A DNA stretch of 11,364 bases from M55B129 sp034189085 (GTDB lineage: Bacteria > Bacillota > Dethiobacteria > DTU022), in the NCBI GenBank assembly GCA_034189085.1, contig JAXHVH010000051.1, positions 1 through 11,364 on the forward strand. Reading direction: 5' to 3'. Position numbers and translations under genes: made by a program. Position 1 is the stretch's first letter; the number at the start of each line of letters is the position of its first letter. The notes below the pieces were generated by a model, which saw only the letters and a program-made list of their open reading frames with translations, did not search any database and had not been told where the DNA came from. Below are positions 1 to 7,481 of this stretch, in pieces.

Positions 1-1
1 T

Positions 2-1639
2 CATTACGGCACTACTCCTGAAGAAGAGATGGAAATTTATCTTGACCTCGCCTATGATGCTATTCAAGAAATGATAGGGATATTTGGCTACTGGCCGGCT
101 GGAAGAAGATATATCGTGACGAGCAGGGCAAGTGATGATGAGCTAAATTCGATAACTGGTTATAAAAACTGGGTGCCAGCATGGACAAGGGAGCGCCGTA
201 CAGACATGCACCATCATGTTGTCCATGCCTGGATGTGGCCTGGCACTATCGTACTTGATGAAGGACATGATGATTGGATGGCGGAAGGAATACCCATGTA
301 TTACCAGACCGAGCTGCCCGCCCGCATGGAAAATGAAAATATGTGGCTGGGATTGCACTACATGGAATATTTGATCTTGAAGAGGGCGGATCAGTTTGGT
401 TTAAGAGATAAAGAAACTGTGTATGTTTATCCTCAAAACCATATGCGTGTCCTTGCTCTTGATCGAGCGATCAGAGAGGCAAGTGATGGGCAGAAAAACA
501 TAGATGACTTGATGGCTTATATTGGCCGGGAGTATGGAGAGCATTCCAAACCGATGCGTCACCAGGATATGATTAATGCGATTAACGAAATAACCGGAAG
601 CGATTTGAACAAATTTTACAATCGATATATGGTTGGTGAGATTGCCAGTGAAATACCTCCAGTTGAAGATTTTATTGATCAATACCAGGAACCTTTTCTA
701 GAATGGATGGATACTTATGTTGAAACCCCCGGTTATGGCGTCGGAAATAGAACGATGCTCTTAATCGGTCTCGAGATCGGCTTGCATAACGAAACAAGAC
801 ATGAAAATGAACATGCGGTTGCTTCGAGGGTAAATCTATATTTTTTAAGGGAATTTAGATCAGCTCTTGCTCAAAAATCAGGTGCTATAACTGAGAATAC
901 TGTCATCGAAACTTTGTCTGAAATAACAGGTGCTGACCAATCTGATTTTTTTGATTTCTACACAATTGGCGATTTTACTCCTTCGGTAGATGAAGTTGAG
1001 AAATGGTACAGAAATCCTCCACAGGAAGAAGATATTAAGGAAATACGTGAAGGCACACCCTATGGTTCAGTTAAGGAAACTTATGATTCATCCGGTGAGC
1101 AAAATGCAGCCTACATGGAACCTTCAACACTTATGACTGGTGTATCTCAGGAGGTAACCCTCGTTATTTTAGATGATAAACTGGTTTCCAGGGAAGGTAA
1201 ATATGTCCGCATCACTGTGGATCTGAGCGGGGAGGAGAATCTTGGTGAATGCTTGAGCAGCCTGGATGCCCATCTTGTAAAACGTAATACAGAATCGGAA
1301 GGCATCTTAAGAAATTACGAAGTGGGCTTTCTGCCGCTCGAGAAAACGGAAAGAGGATGGGAAGGAACATTCAATTTAATGCTGCCTGAGAACTTCGAAA
1401 ACATGCGGATCCAGGCCGGGCGCAGGAGCAGGGATTACTGTGATTTATCTATCCAGATGACTGATGAACTGGATGATAAAGCAGCTGAGAGGGAAGAACA
1501 AGGTGAGGTTGAAGATGAAACAATTATGTCCGAAATTAAGAAAGTCTTATTTGATCAAAGTGGGCTAATTTATTCTGACACTGTGATTTTTGTACTGGTA
1601 GGGTTTTGGATTTACCTTGCCAGTGTTAAAAATAAATAA
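2..1639 (+). CDS. M61/M1-like metallopeptidase-fold protein, 5'-truncated, probably inactive, membrane-anchored
   Basis: The frame is open to the left edge (codons before the ATG at 29 read HYGTTPEEE), so the true start lies outside the window. Numbering here is from the ATG at 29. The N-terminal third resembles the gluzincin catalytic region of M61/M1 peptidases: HHVVHAW at 62-68, then DDWMAEGIPMYY at 81-92, which matches the WxxEGxxxYY element carrying the third zinc ligand (E86). The general-base Glu of HExxH is His63, so a normal hydrolytic mechanism is unlikely. Residues 138-203 continue in M61 style (LDRAIREASDG, then an EITGSDLNKFYNRYMVG segment). That segment recurs at 298-314 as EITGADQSDFFDFYTIG, suggesting an internal duplication. 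A probable beta-rich domain (about 370-490) and an acidic linker precede a single C-terminal hydrophobic segment (about 517-533) ending in KNK, consistent with a tail anchor. It converges on the alcohol dehydrogenase gene. Substrate or partner is unknown. Confidence 0.75.
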   Translation, partial: HYGTTPEEEMEIYLDLAYDAIQEMIGIFGYWPAGRRYIVTSRASDDELNSITGYKNWVPAWTRERRTDMHHHVVHAWMWPGTIVLDEGHDDWMAEGIPMYYQTELPARMENENMWLGLHYMEYLILKRADQFGLRDKETVYVYPQNHMRVLALDRAIREASDGQKNIDDLMAYIGREYGEHSKPMRHQDMINAINEITGSDLNKFYNRYMVGEIASEIPPVEDFIDQYQEPFLEWMDTYVETPGYGVGNRTMLLIGLEIGLHNETRHENEHAVASRVNLYFLREFRSALAQKSGAITENTVIETLSEITGADQSDFFDFYTIGDFTPSVDEVEKWYRNPPQEEDIKEIREGTPYGSVKETYDSSGEQNAAYMEPSTLMTGVSQEVTLVILDDKLVSREGKYVRITVDLSGEENLGECLSSLDAHLVKRNTESEGILRNYEVGFLPLEKTERGWEGTFNLMLPENFENMRIQAGRRSRDYCDLSIQMTDELDDKAAEREEQGEVEDETIMSEIKKVLFDQSGLIYSDTVIFVLVGFWIYLASVKNK

Positions 1640-1841
1640 GTAATTATTTTTAAATGATGCCAGAGTTATTATCTTTGTTCGGGGCAACCTGTGATGCAAG
1701 TGTTTTATAAGTCAGCAAAAGCAAAGTGGTCCTTTAACTTTAGTTCATTTTTATAATAAGGACGGTTGATTGGCATTATGGAATGTGCTCCGGGCAAAGA
1801 GTAAAAAATTTAACTGATTTGGTAGAAGGCACAAAGATAAT

Positions 1842-1871
1842 AAAAGACAGGGTTAAATAACCCTGTCTTTT
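1842..1871. terminator. Bidirectional rho-independent terminator, perfect 14-bp stem
   Basis: Arms 1842-1855 (AAAAGACAGGGTTA) and 1858-1871 are exact reverse complements around a central AA. The A-rich 5' flank and TTTT 3' end give a T-run in either direction. It lies between the convergent peptidase gene (stop at 1639) and the alcohol dehydrogenase gene (stop at 1902), so it can end both transcripts. The rest of the 1640-1901 gap holds no convincing gene or other site. Confidence 0.85.
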
Positions 1872-1901
1872 GTGTCGGCGATTCTAAGAGCAACAGCAGT
1901 G

Positions 1902-3071
1902 CTACAGAGCGCGGTGGTATATCTCCTCGTAAGCTTCAACGGTCATATCGCGGGGATTGCCGATAGTTTGCGGATCTTGGAAAGCCTCTTTGGCCAAACG
2001 GGGAATATCCGATTCTGTAATGCCCAGCTCGCTCAGGCGCGGGATGCCAATATCGATAGCCAGTTCGCTTACTTTTTCGACGGCAGCCAGGGCCGCTTCG
2101 CGCTCGCTCATGCCAAAAGTGGGGACCCCCAGGGCCAGGGCGATGCGGGCATATTTAGCCGGTTCGCCCATCCAGTTATATTCCATCACTGCGACCATGG
2201 TGGCCCCGACGGCGATACCGTGATGGACCGGGAAAATGCCGCCCATTGTTTGGGTCATGGCATGGACGGCGCCGGCACTTTCAGCTCCGTAAGAGAGTCC
2301 CGCCAGCATGGCTGCCATGGCCATGTAGTAACGTGCCTCCACATCTTGCCCGTAAGCTACAGCCCGGCGCAGGTACTTGCCCACATATTCCATTGCCAGA
2401 AGGGCTACGGCATCAGTCTGGGGTTGGGCATAGGCACAGGTGTAGCACTCAATGGCATGGCAAAGGGCATCCATACCGGTACCGGCAGTTATATCGGCTG
2501 GCAGAGAAAGGTGCAGCAGTGGATCGATCAGAGCCAGGTGCGCGGCAATCAACGGTCCGCCTACATTAAACTTATACTCGCGGTCTGGATCCGTGATCAC
2601 CGCCCAGAGGGTGACCTCGCTGCCGGTGCCCGCAGTTGTGGGAATGCAGACCAGCGGTGGGATCCGCTTGCTGAGTTCTTTTTTCCCTTCTGCACATTCA
2701 TATTCGAGGACCGGTTCACCGTGAGCTATTTCTACTCCAATTGCTTTTGCGCAGTCCATGGAGCTGCCTCCCCCTACGGCGATCAGCCCGTCACAACCTT
2801 TATTCCGGTAGATTTTCGTGCCGGCAGCCACAGTGGCCAGGGGTGGGTTGAAAACAACCTGGTCGTAAACAATATGTTCAACCGCACTATCCTTGAGCGG
2901 TTTGACAACCCGGTCCAGGAGCCCGGCTTTGACGACCCCCTGATCGGTGACGACCAGCGGTTTTTTCACTCCCAGCAGGGCCAGCTCGTTGGGCAGGTGA
3001 TTAACTGCGCCGAGAGCATGTTTCATTACAGTGGGGACTTCGAAGTAATGTAACTTTTGTAGATCTTTCAC
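1902..3071 (-). CDS. Iron-containing (type III) alcohol dehydrogenase
   Basis: A 389-residue protein of typical length for Fe-type alcohol dehydrogenases, which interconvert alcohols and aldehydes or ketones with NAD(P)H in the cytoplasm. The nucleotide-binding GGGS is at 100-103, followed by the TTAGTGSE element at 145-152. The metal ligands are present with family spacing: D201 and H205 in MDALCHAIE, H270 in AVHAMTQ, H284 in PVHHGIAVG. The start is GTG at 3071, supported by AAAGGAGG about 9 nt upstream. It is the last gene of the operon, 80 nt after the AOR stop and 30 nt before a strong terminator. Next to an AOR, the natural inference is that the two enzymes share an aldehyde: AOR links it to the acid and ferredoxin, this enzyme to the alcohol and NAD(P)H. 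Substrate chain length cannot be read from the sequence. A long reading frame on the opposite strand is a shadow. Confidence 0.93.
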   Translation of the reverse strand: MKDLQKLHYFEVPTVMKHALGAVNHLPNELALLGVKKPLVVTDQGVVKAGLLDRVVKPLKDSAVEHIVYDQVVFNPPLATVAAGTKIYRNKGCDGLIAVGGGSSMDCAKAIGVEIAHGEPVLEYECAEGKKELSKRIPPLVCIPTTAGTGSEVTLWAVITDPDREYKFNVGGPLIAAHLALIDPLLHLSLPADITAGTGMDALCHAIECYTCAYAQPQTDAVALLAMEYVGKYLRRAVAYGQDVEARYYMAMAAMLAGLSYGAESAGAVHAMTQTMGGIFPVHHGIAVGATMVAVMEYNWMGEPAKYARIALALGVPTFGMSEREAALAAVEKVSELAIDIGIPRLSELGITESDIPRLAKEAFQDPQTIGNPRDMTVEAYEEIYHRAL

Positions 3072-3151
3072 GGGGCAAATCCTCCTTTAGATTGAATTTA
3101 TTCGTATCCTGTTTATCAATCCGGTCAACCGGTTTGGCGGCCACCGTTGAA

Positions 3152-5020
3152 TCACTTTTTAGCTTCTGCCGGAAGGTGAAATATAACCGGCATTTCATCC
3201 AGGGATAGTTCGTTCAATTTTGTACCCAGGGGACGACCTTCTTTGTCCCAACCGCGAACGGTATAATATTCATCGAGCAGCCTGTCCAAATCTTCACCGG
3301 AGATTTTTTTTCCTTTGTAAGGGCCGTCAGGTAATGGCTCTTCTGTAAATCTTTTCGGCAGAGTATCATCGGCCCGGGTAAATCCTTCACGCAGGTTGAA
3401 TAAACGGATCTGGTTCCAAACTCTTTCGCCCAGCTTCATGAGCCCTTTGGTATCCCATGATTCGCCCAAGGCTGCAGCAAGCATCTCACAGTAGGTGCTG
3501 TCTTTTATGCCATACTGGGCAAAATCGCATTTGACCAGGGTATCGAGGGCGGCCAGGTAATTCTGCAGGTGGGCGACAATAGTGCCCTTGCCTTCCAGGG
3601 CCAGCCGGTCAACTGGTTTCCCTTCCCATTCCCCGCCGCATTCATAGAGGATGGGAAAAGCGCGCTGATGACATCCGCCGCGGTCGGCTGTGGCCAGGGC
3701 CAAACCCATGCCCGGGACACTGCGTGGCCCCCAGGCAGGGCTTTCCAGGCCCTTGACATGAACGGCAAAATCACCTGCTGCTCCGCCCATTTTTTCGGCG
3801 GCCACTTTTACACCGTCTGCGAGTATATCACCAGGTCCTTTTCGGGAGGCAATGGCTTCAATCAGGTAGTCTGCAGAAGAGGGATCACCGAATTTAAGTT
3901 CCATTCCTTCCGTATCAGTTGCAGTAAGCAGGCCTTTTTTGAAAGCTTCGATGGCAAACCCGATCACTCCACCGGTGGACATGCCGTCCAAGCCCAGGGC
4001 ATCACACTTTTTAACCAGATAAGCTACTTCGCGGATATTGTCCAGGCCCAGGTTGCTGCCGATCAGGGAAGCTGTTTCGTACTCCACCACGTCGGAAACC
4101 ATCCCCCGGTGATGACCGTGACGGATCTTGCCAATTTTACCGCAGGCGATGGGACAACCTGCACAGGCCACGTTGCGCAGCCAGAATTCACTGCGCTGAG
4201 CCTGAGCGTTTAAGCCCGCTGCTTTTTCAAAAACACCGTTGTAGTAGTTGTAAGCGGGGAGCAGCTGTTCTTCGTTGGCAAAATCAATTGATGCAGCTGT
4301 GCCGTCGGTGGTAAAAGAGGAGACGGTTTCATCTTTAGCCAGCTCCCGGTAAGCACGGTTAACAGCTGCCTGGAAAGCTTCAGGATAGGCGGGAGTGACA
4401 ACTTGCTTTCCTCGCAGAACAATTGCCTTTAAGTTTTTGGATCCCATTACGGCACCGGTACCAGCCCTCCCGGCATGACGGTTATATTCGCAGTTAACCA
4501 GAGCAAAAGAGACCATATTTTCCCCGGCTGGACCGATACAGGCGGTTTTGACGGTGTCATCGTCCAGCTCGAGGCGGATTTTTTTTACTGTGCTGAAAGT
4601 GTCAAGCCCCCACAATTTTTTAGCCGAACGTATTTCCACTTTTCCATTGTCAATCCAGAGATAAACCGGTTCGGCCGCTGCCCCGCTGATTATCAAGCCG
4701 TCGTAGCCGCAATAGCGGATTTCCGGGGCAAAGTGGCCACCGAAGTAAGAATCAACAAAAGTGCCGGTCAGTGGAGATTTGGTAACAACACATCCGCGCA
4801 TGGCAGGGGCCAGCGTCCCGGTCAGGGGGCCGGGCATGAACATCAGCACATTTGGCGGAGAAAGGGGATCTATTCCTGGCGGCAACAGATCGAAGAGGAT
4901 TTTGGCACCCAAGCCTTTACCGCCTACATAATATTTCCTCAGACGGCTATCCAGTTCTATTTCCCTGCTGCCGCCGGAGACGAGATCCACGTACAACAAT
5001 TTGCCCATATAAGCATCCAT
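3152..5020 (-). CDS. Tungsten-containing aldehyde:ferredoxin oxidoreductase (AOR family)
   Basis: A full-length 622-residue AOR-family protein. These cytoplasmic enzymes carry a tungsten (rarely molybdenum) bis-pyranopterin cofactor and one [4Fe-4S] cluster, and oxidise aldehydes to acids with ferredoxin. The N-terminal domain begins GKLLYVDL and runs through YVGGKGLGAK (31-40), MPGPLTGT (62-69) and MRGCVVTKSPLTG (74-86). Cluster cysteines are C286, C289 and C293 (CAGCPIAC) plus C498 (LVKCDF), close to the spacing in Pyrococcus furiosus AOR (288, 291, 295, 494). Pterin-binding DxxGLD-type elements are DALGLD at 340-345 and DTLVKC at 493-498; E313 lies in the conserved VEYETA. The stop of the ferredoxin gene overlaps this start in TAATG, and AGGAGGTGA lies about 10 nt upstream, indicating translational coupling. 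A Met at residue 5 is an alternative start. Tungsten rather than molybdenum is inferred from the family. Distant relatives such as BamB are less likely, given the short ferredoxin and dehydrogenase neighbours. Confidence 0.93.
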   Translation of the reverse strand: MDAYMGKLLYVDLVSGGSREIELDSRLRKYYVGGKGLGAKILFDLLPPGIDPLSPPNVLMFMPGPLTGTLAPAMRGCVVTKSPLTGTFVDSYFGGHFAPEIRYCGYDGLIISGAAAEPVYLWIDNGKVEIRSAKKLWGLDTFSTVKKIRLELDDDTVKTACIGPAGENMVSFALVNCEYNRHAGRAGTGAVMGSKNLKAIVLRGKQVVTPAYPEAFQAAVNRAYRELAKDETVSSFTTDGTAASIDFANEEQLLPAYNYYNGVFEKAAGLNAQAQRSEFWLRNVACAGCPIACGKIGKIRHGHHRGMVSDVVEYETASLIGSNLGLDNIREVAYLVKKCDALGLDGMSTGGVIGFAIEAFKKGLLTATDTEGMELKFGDPSSADYLIEAIASRKGPGDILADGVKVAAEKMGGAAGDFAVHVKGLESPAWGPRSVPGMGLALATADRGGCHQRAFPILYECGGEWEGKPVDRLALEGKGTIVAHLQNYLAALDTLVKCDFAQYGIKDSTYCEMLAAALGESWDTKGLMKLGERVWNQIRLFNLREGFTRADDTLPKRFTEEPLPDGPYKGKKISGEDLDRLLDEYYTVRGWDKEGRPLGTKLNELSLDEMPVIFHLPAEAKK

Positions 5021-5451
5021 TATTTTGATGTCACCTCCTGCTTGCTGACCAGCTCAACCAGTTTCAGCGCCCCGGAAGGACAATATTTAACACAAAGCGG
5101 GTCGCCCCCGCAGAGATCACACTTGTCTGCTTTGCGGTCGTTGTCCAGCCGGATCATATGGTCGGGGCAGGCGCTGACGCAGTCACCGCAGCCGGTACAG
5201 GTCTCCTTATCGATTAATACAACTCCGGTTTCTGGATCTTTGCTAATGGCATGGACCGGACAAACCTGCAGGCAGAAAGGATTCTCACACTGTGTGCAGA
5301 CCAGCGGCCGGTTAACGAGGTTTTCATCCTCACTCAGAATTCTCAGCAGGGCCAAGCGGGGATTGTAGCCGCCAAAAGCCCGTTTGGAACAGACCAGCAG
5401 GCAGATACCGCAGCCGGTGCAAAGGTCAAATTCACTTCTCAGATAGATCAT
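5020..5451 (-). CDS. Four-cluster [4Fe-4S] polyferredoxin, electron-transfer partner of AOR
   Basis: A small soluble iron-sulfur protein of 143 residues from the preferred start. It has 16 cysteines in four sets (numbered from the upstream ATG): 13/16/19/23 (CTGCGICLLVC), 54/57/62/66 (CTQC-CLQVCP), 87/90/93/97 (CTGCGDCVSACP) and 113/116/122/126 (CDLC-CVKYCP). This predicts four [4Fe-4S] clusters. The layout fits the HycB/DmsB-like ferredoxin subunits encoded beside some AOR genes, and the TAATG overlap with the AOR start supports a stable partnership. The frame also opens at an ATG at 5457, but GAGGA there sits directly against the codon. The ATG at 5451 has GAGGA about 6-7 nt upstream and is the better start. 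There is no signal peptide, so it should be cytoplasmic. It follows the nucleotidyltransferase-fold gene by 34 nt. No flavin or NAD(P)-binding subunit is encoded alongside, so the final electron acceptor is open. Confidence 0.9.
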   Translation of the reverse strand: MIYLRSEFDLCTGCGICLLVCSKRAFGGYNPRLALLRILSEDENLVNRPLVCTQCENPFCLQVCPVHAISKDPETGVVLIDKETCTGCGDCVSACPDHMIRLDNDRKADKCDLCGGDPLCVKYCPSGALKLVELVSKQEVTSK

Positions 5452-5485
5452 CGGCATTCCTCATTTCTGTTTCAGGTGATTCCAG

Positions 5486-6253
5486 TTACAGTTCATCAAC
5501 GTCCTTATACCATTTTATTTTATCGCCGATTTTGCTGCGCATTTTCCAGGACAGCGATTTGGGTTCACGCTCGATATAATCACGGATTTCATTCAGTCTT
5601 GTTTCGATCGTTTCTTTTTCTTTACTATCGAATAAATCGGTTTTGGTTTTAAGGGCCAATACTTTTTCCATGTTGCCCGTTACTGTCCGCCAGAAACCCC
5701 ACTCACCGGCCAGTATTCGAGCAATAACGGGGGCATTGATCTTTTCTTCATCTTCCTCACCGATGGGATGTTCCATCAGCAGCATCATCGTGTCAACAAT
5801 GTCTTTTTCGTTGATCTGCACAATCTGCATTTTTTCAAGAAACAGTTCCGCCAGGGGGATGGTTAGATCATCAACATCAAGCCGCTCTCGCAGGGGTAGC
5901 TCGTGGCAGAAATCGAGCTTGTCAAAAAAAATATCGGAATGCATTCCTGTTTCGGGATTATCGAAGACGAGTCGTTGATGACCGTAGAGGGTAGTGATCA
6001 TTTCATCGTCGCGGTAGCCCAATTCCCTGTATGCCTTAATAATCAGCTCCTGGTGCTCGCTGCGGGCAACAAAGTCGGTGTCCGTGAATACGCGGCCCCA
6101 TTGCCGGTGAATATAGTTATAGCAGGGGCAGTGCAGGTGAAAGGCCAGCGCTCCGATTAACCGCAGTGGAGCTCCTTTTTCTCCTGTTCGGGCGATTATT
6201 TTTTTTGCTTCGGCGATGAATTCATCAGCATCCTTACCGGTATACTGGGACAT
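5486..6253 (-). CDS. Nucleotidyltransferase-fold protein of unknown function, first gene of the AOR operon
   Basis: A 255-residue soluble protein. RLIGALAFHL at 31-40 followed by FTDTDFVA at 57-63 resembles the G-[AGS]...DxD active site of nucleotidyltransferase-superfamily proteins, with D58 and D60 as metal ligands. D107 in HSDIFFD is a candidate third acid. A later stretch, IPLAELFLEKMQIVQINEKD (132-151), resembles the helical part of stand-alone bacterial nucleotidyltransferase-like proteins, with K141 and K150-D151 likely conserved. The spacing between the G-A and DxD motifs is longer than in minimal MNT proteins, so activity is uncertain. The start at 6253 has AGGGAGGG about 8 nt upstream; a further ATG at 6298 has no ribosome binding site. 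It leads the operon and is followed 34 nt later by the ferredoxin gene. Possible roles, all inference, are nucleotide transfer to a cofactor, protein or RNA. No partner toxin gene lies next to it, which argues against an antitoxin pair. Confidence 0.7.
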   Translation of the reverse strand: MSQYTGKDADEFIAEAKKIIARTGEKGAPLRLIGALAFHLHCPCYNYIHRQWGRVFTDTDFVARSEHQELIIKAYRELGYRDDEMITTLYGHQRLVFDNPETGMHSDIFFDKLDFCHELPLRERLDVDDLTIPLAELFLEKMQIVQINEKDIVDTMMLLMEHPIGEEDEEKINAPVIARILAGEWGFWRTVTGNMEKVLALKTKTDLFDSKEKETIETRLNEIRDYIEREPKSLSWKMRSKIGDKIKWYKDVDEL

Positions 6254-6366
6254 AAAATCCCTCCCTTTATCTCGGTGCAGTTTTATCCCGGCTGTCATTT
6301 ATTTGTTAAAAAGCCTGGTTTTGAAGCCTTTGAGCAACTGGTATAATGCTATAAGCAGCCGGTTTT

Positions 6367-6463
6367 GCCCCCGTCCCTGCTTGATCCCTGTTGACCGGTG
6401 GTTTGTGCTGCATCTGTTGCTTCTGCAGGGTGCAGAACGGTCTTTCCGGGCTGGAACGGGGGC
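6367..6463 (-). promoter_or_regulatory. Candidate structured leader RNA of the AOR operon
   Basis: Read on the minus strand, 6463-6453 can pair with 6377-6367 over 11 bp (GCCCCCGTTCC with GGGACGGGGGC, one U-G wobble). Inside lie a 5-bp stem (GACCG 6442-6438 with CGGTC 6397-6393) and, directly next to it, a 7-bp hairpin (TTCTGCA 6437-6431 and TGCAGAA 6427-6421, loop CCC). A further 7-bp long-range pairing joins CCGGCTG at 6362-6356 to CAGCCGG at 6294-6288. On the plus strand the wobble becomes a C-A mismatch, so the fold favours the minus-strand transcript, which is the leader of the operon starting at 6253. The GC-rich block sits in an otherwise AT-leaning gap. I do not recognise it as a named riboswitch; a Moco/Tuco-type sensor is a natural thought beside a tungsten enzyme, but I cannot confirm its consensus here. 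Confidence 0.4.
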
Positions 6464-6486
6464 TTTCGTTTGCCAGAGCATTCTTA

Positions 6487-6492
6487 ATTATA
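6487..6492 (-). promoter_or_regulatory. Possible -10 box of the AOR operon
   Basis: On the minus strand this is a perfect TATAAT, which would start transcription near 6480, just upstream of the structured leader. I see no good -35 hexamer at 16-18 nt, and the box overlaps the tail of the upstream hairpin. The call rests on the -10 match and position alone. Confidence 0.25.
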
Positions 6493-6508
6493 AAGAACCT
6501 GGTTCTTT
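6492..6508 (-). terminator. Weak terminator hairpin after the phosphoesterase gene
   Basis: The inverted repeat AAAGAACC / GGTTCTTT has a single central base, so the real stem is about 6 bp with a 5-nt loop. It starts 8 nt after the phosphoesterase stop, and on the minus strand is followed by an AT-rich tail (ATAATTAAG) rather than a clean T-run. On the plus strand it ends in TTTT. Termination is plausible but probably leaky. Confidence 0.4.
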
Positions 6509-6515
6509 TCGCTAT

Positions 6516-7454
6516 TTACCCGGAAGTCAGAACATACTTGCTGATTCCTTTTTTGTCCATTTCGATTATTGCTCCAAGTAGAGTACCCTGCTCATAGGAA
6601 CTGCCCGGGTTTACAATAAAGGTTTTTTTTAACCGTTTAATGCCACGTCCTTCGTGAATATGGCCGACCAGAGCCAGTGGGGGCTGGTACTTCATAATAA
6701 CATCGCGCACGGCATAACTCCCTACAGGGATTAGCGATCGGCCGGCATATTTGGGCCGTAGATTTTCGTCCAGTTCTGGCGCTTCATCCAATCCTGATCC
6801 ATAGGGCGGTGCATGAAGATTGAAGACACAGCGGTTGAAATCGGTTATCTTTGAAGCCATTGCTTCGATTATTTCAGCAAGTCTTTCTTCGTTGCATTCC
6901 CGGTGCGTATCCCACGGCGTGGGGTTTGACCATCCCGAGCTGAGCATTTCATAATAACCGTCAAGATCGAGGATTTTCCCTTCAGCCATAGTTATGGTTT
7001 TCGATGTGGCGAGCACTTCGTCAATTTCAAACATATCGTCGTTTCCGGGACAGACGAAACATTTAATTCCCGTCCCGGCCAGCTTTTCATCGGCGTAAGC
7101 AACCCATCTTTCAGCTACTTTCAGTACTTCTTCAACAAAAAGTTTCTCCACTTTTTCTTTGTCCTGGCTTAGCTCTTCGAATTGATCATCGGTCAGGTTT
7201 ATAGGATAATAACCGCGGTCGGAGATATTTTTTTCCATGGCCTCTTTGCCTTCTTCATCCAGGAGCATCTCCTCTTCGAGGAAATTGACCTTGTACTTGC
7301 CCTTATCATTCTTGATGAATGGGACCAGTGCTTTACCGGTCATATCACCTCCCAGTATGATTATATCGGCATTATAAAATTTGCCTGCGTTGATAAATTT
7401 TTTCCAGCAGATCTCCGAGCCATGCACATCGGTGGCAAAAAATATGGTACTCAT
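6516..7454 (-). CDS. Calcineurin-type metallophosphoesterase
   Basis: A 312-residue cytoplasmic protein with the ordered dimetal motifs of the metallophosphoesterase superfamily: D9-x-H11 (TDVHGS), GGD at 35-37 (LGGDMTG), GND at 137-139 (CPGNDDM), H214 (NLHAPPYG) and GHIHEG at 264-269. The third motif reads GND where many relatives have GNH. Between motifs two and three is an acidic, probably helical insert of about 80 residues (55-130). The family hydrolyses phosphomono- or diesters, including cyclic nucleotides and nucleic acid ends; the substrate here cannot be deduced. The start at 7454 is firm, with AGGAGG 7 nt upstream. The gene begins 27 nt after the permease stop, so the two are probably cotranscribed. 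The functional link to transport is not obvious. Confidence 0.88.
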   Translation of the reverse strand: MSTIFFATDVHGSEICWKKFINAGKFYNADIIILGGDMTGKALVPFIKNDKGKYKVNFLEEEMLLDEEGKEAMEKNISDRGYYPINLTDDQFEELSQDKEKVEKLFVEEVLKVAERWVAYADEKLAGTGIKCFVCPGNDDMFEIDEVLATSKTITMAEGKILDLDGYYEMLSSGWSNPTPWDTHRECNEERLAEIIEAMASKITDFNRCVFNLHAPPYGSGLDEAPELDENLRPKYAGRSLIPVGSYAVRDVIMKYQPPLALVGHIHEGRGIKRLKKTFIVNPGSSYEQGTLLGAIIEMDKKGISKYVLTSG

Positions 7455-7481
7455 TAATCATCCTCCTGCAGGCATCCCTGT

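Noticed and set aside
800..814. HENEH (HExxH pattern) at residues 258-262 of the peptidase-like protein
   Set aside because: A Glu between the histidines is atypical of zincin helices, and no distal Glu motif follows at the right distance; probably chance in a charged helix.
1727..1765. GTCCTT/AAGGAC repeat and a 12-codon frame after AAGGA in the gap before the bidirectional terminator
   Set aside because: The loop is over 20 nt, and the frame is too short and unremarkable to support a gene.
1872..3053. 393-codon open frame on the plus strand opposite the alcohol dehydrogenase gene
   Set aside because: It lies wholly antisense to a gene with complete family motifs. Its translation is rich in His, Gln and Cys with no recognisable domain, as expected of a shadow frame.
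3118..3140. CCGGT/ACCGG inverted repeat between the AOR and dehydrogenase genes
   Set aside because: Only 5 bp with a 2-nt loop and no T-run; not a convincing terminator, so the dehydrogenase is kept in the operon.
4475..5368. 297-codon plus-strand frame opposite the AOR and ferredoxin genes (also 3569-4213)
   Set aside because: Antisense to clear AOR and ferredoxin coding sequence, low-complexity translation, no domain.
6299..6481. 60-codon minus-strand frame covering the operon leader
   Set aside because: Basic, low-complexity translation with no ribosome binding site; the base pairing in this stretch is better explained as RNA structure.
6319..6509. Possible plus-strand small RNA: TTTTGA, 17-nt spacer, TGGTATAAT, ending in the AAAGAACC/GGTTCTTTT hairpin
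   Set aside because: The -35 box is poor, and the internal fold pairs better on the minus strand, where it is the leader of a real operon. Kept only as an alternative reading.
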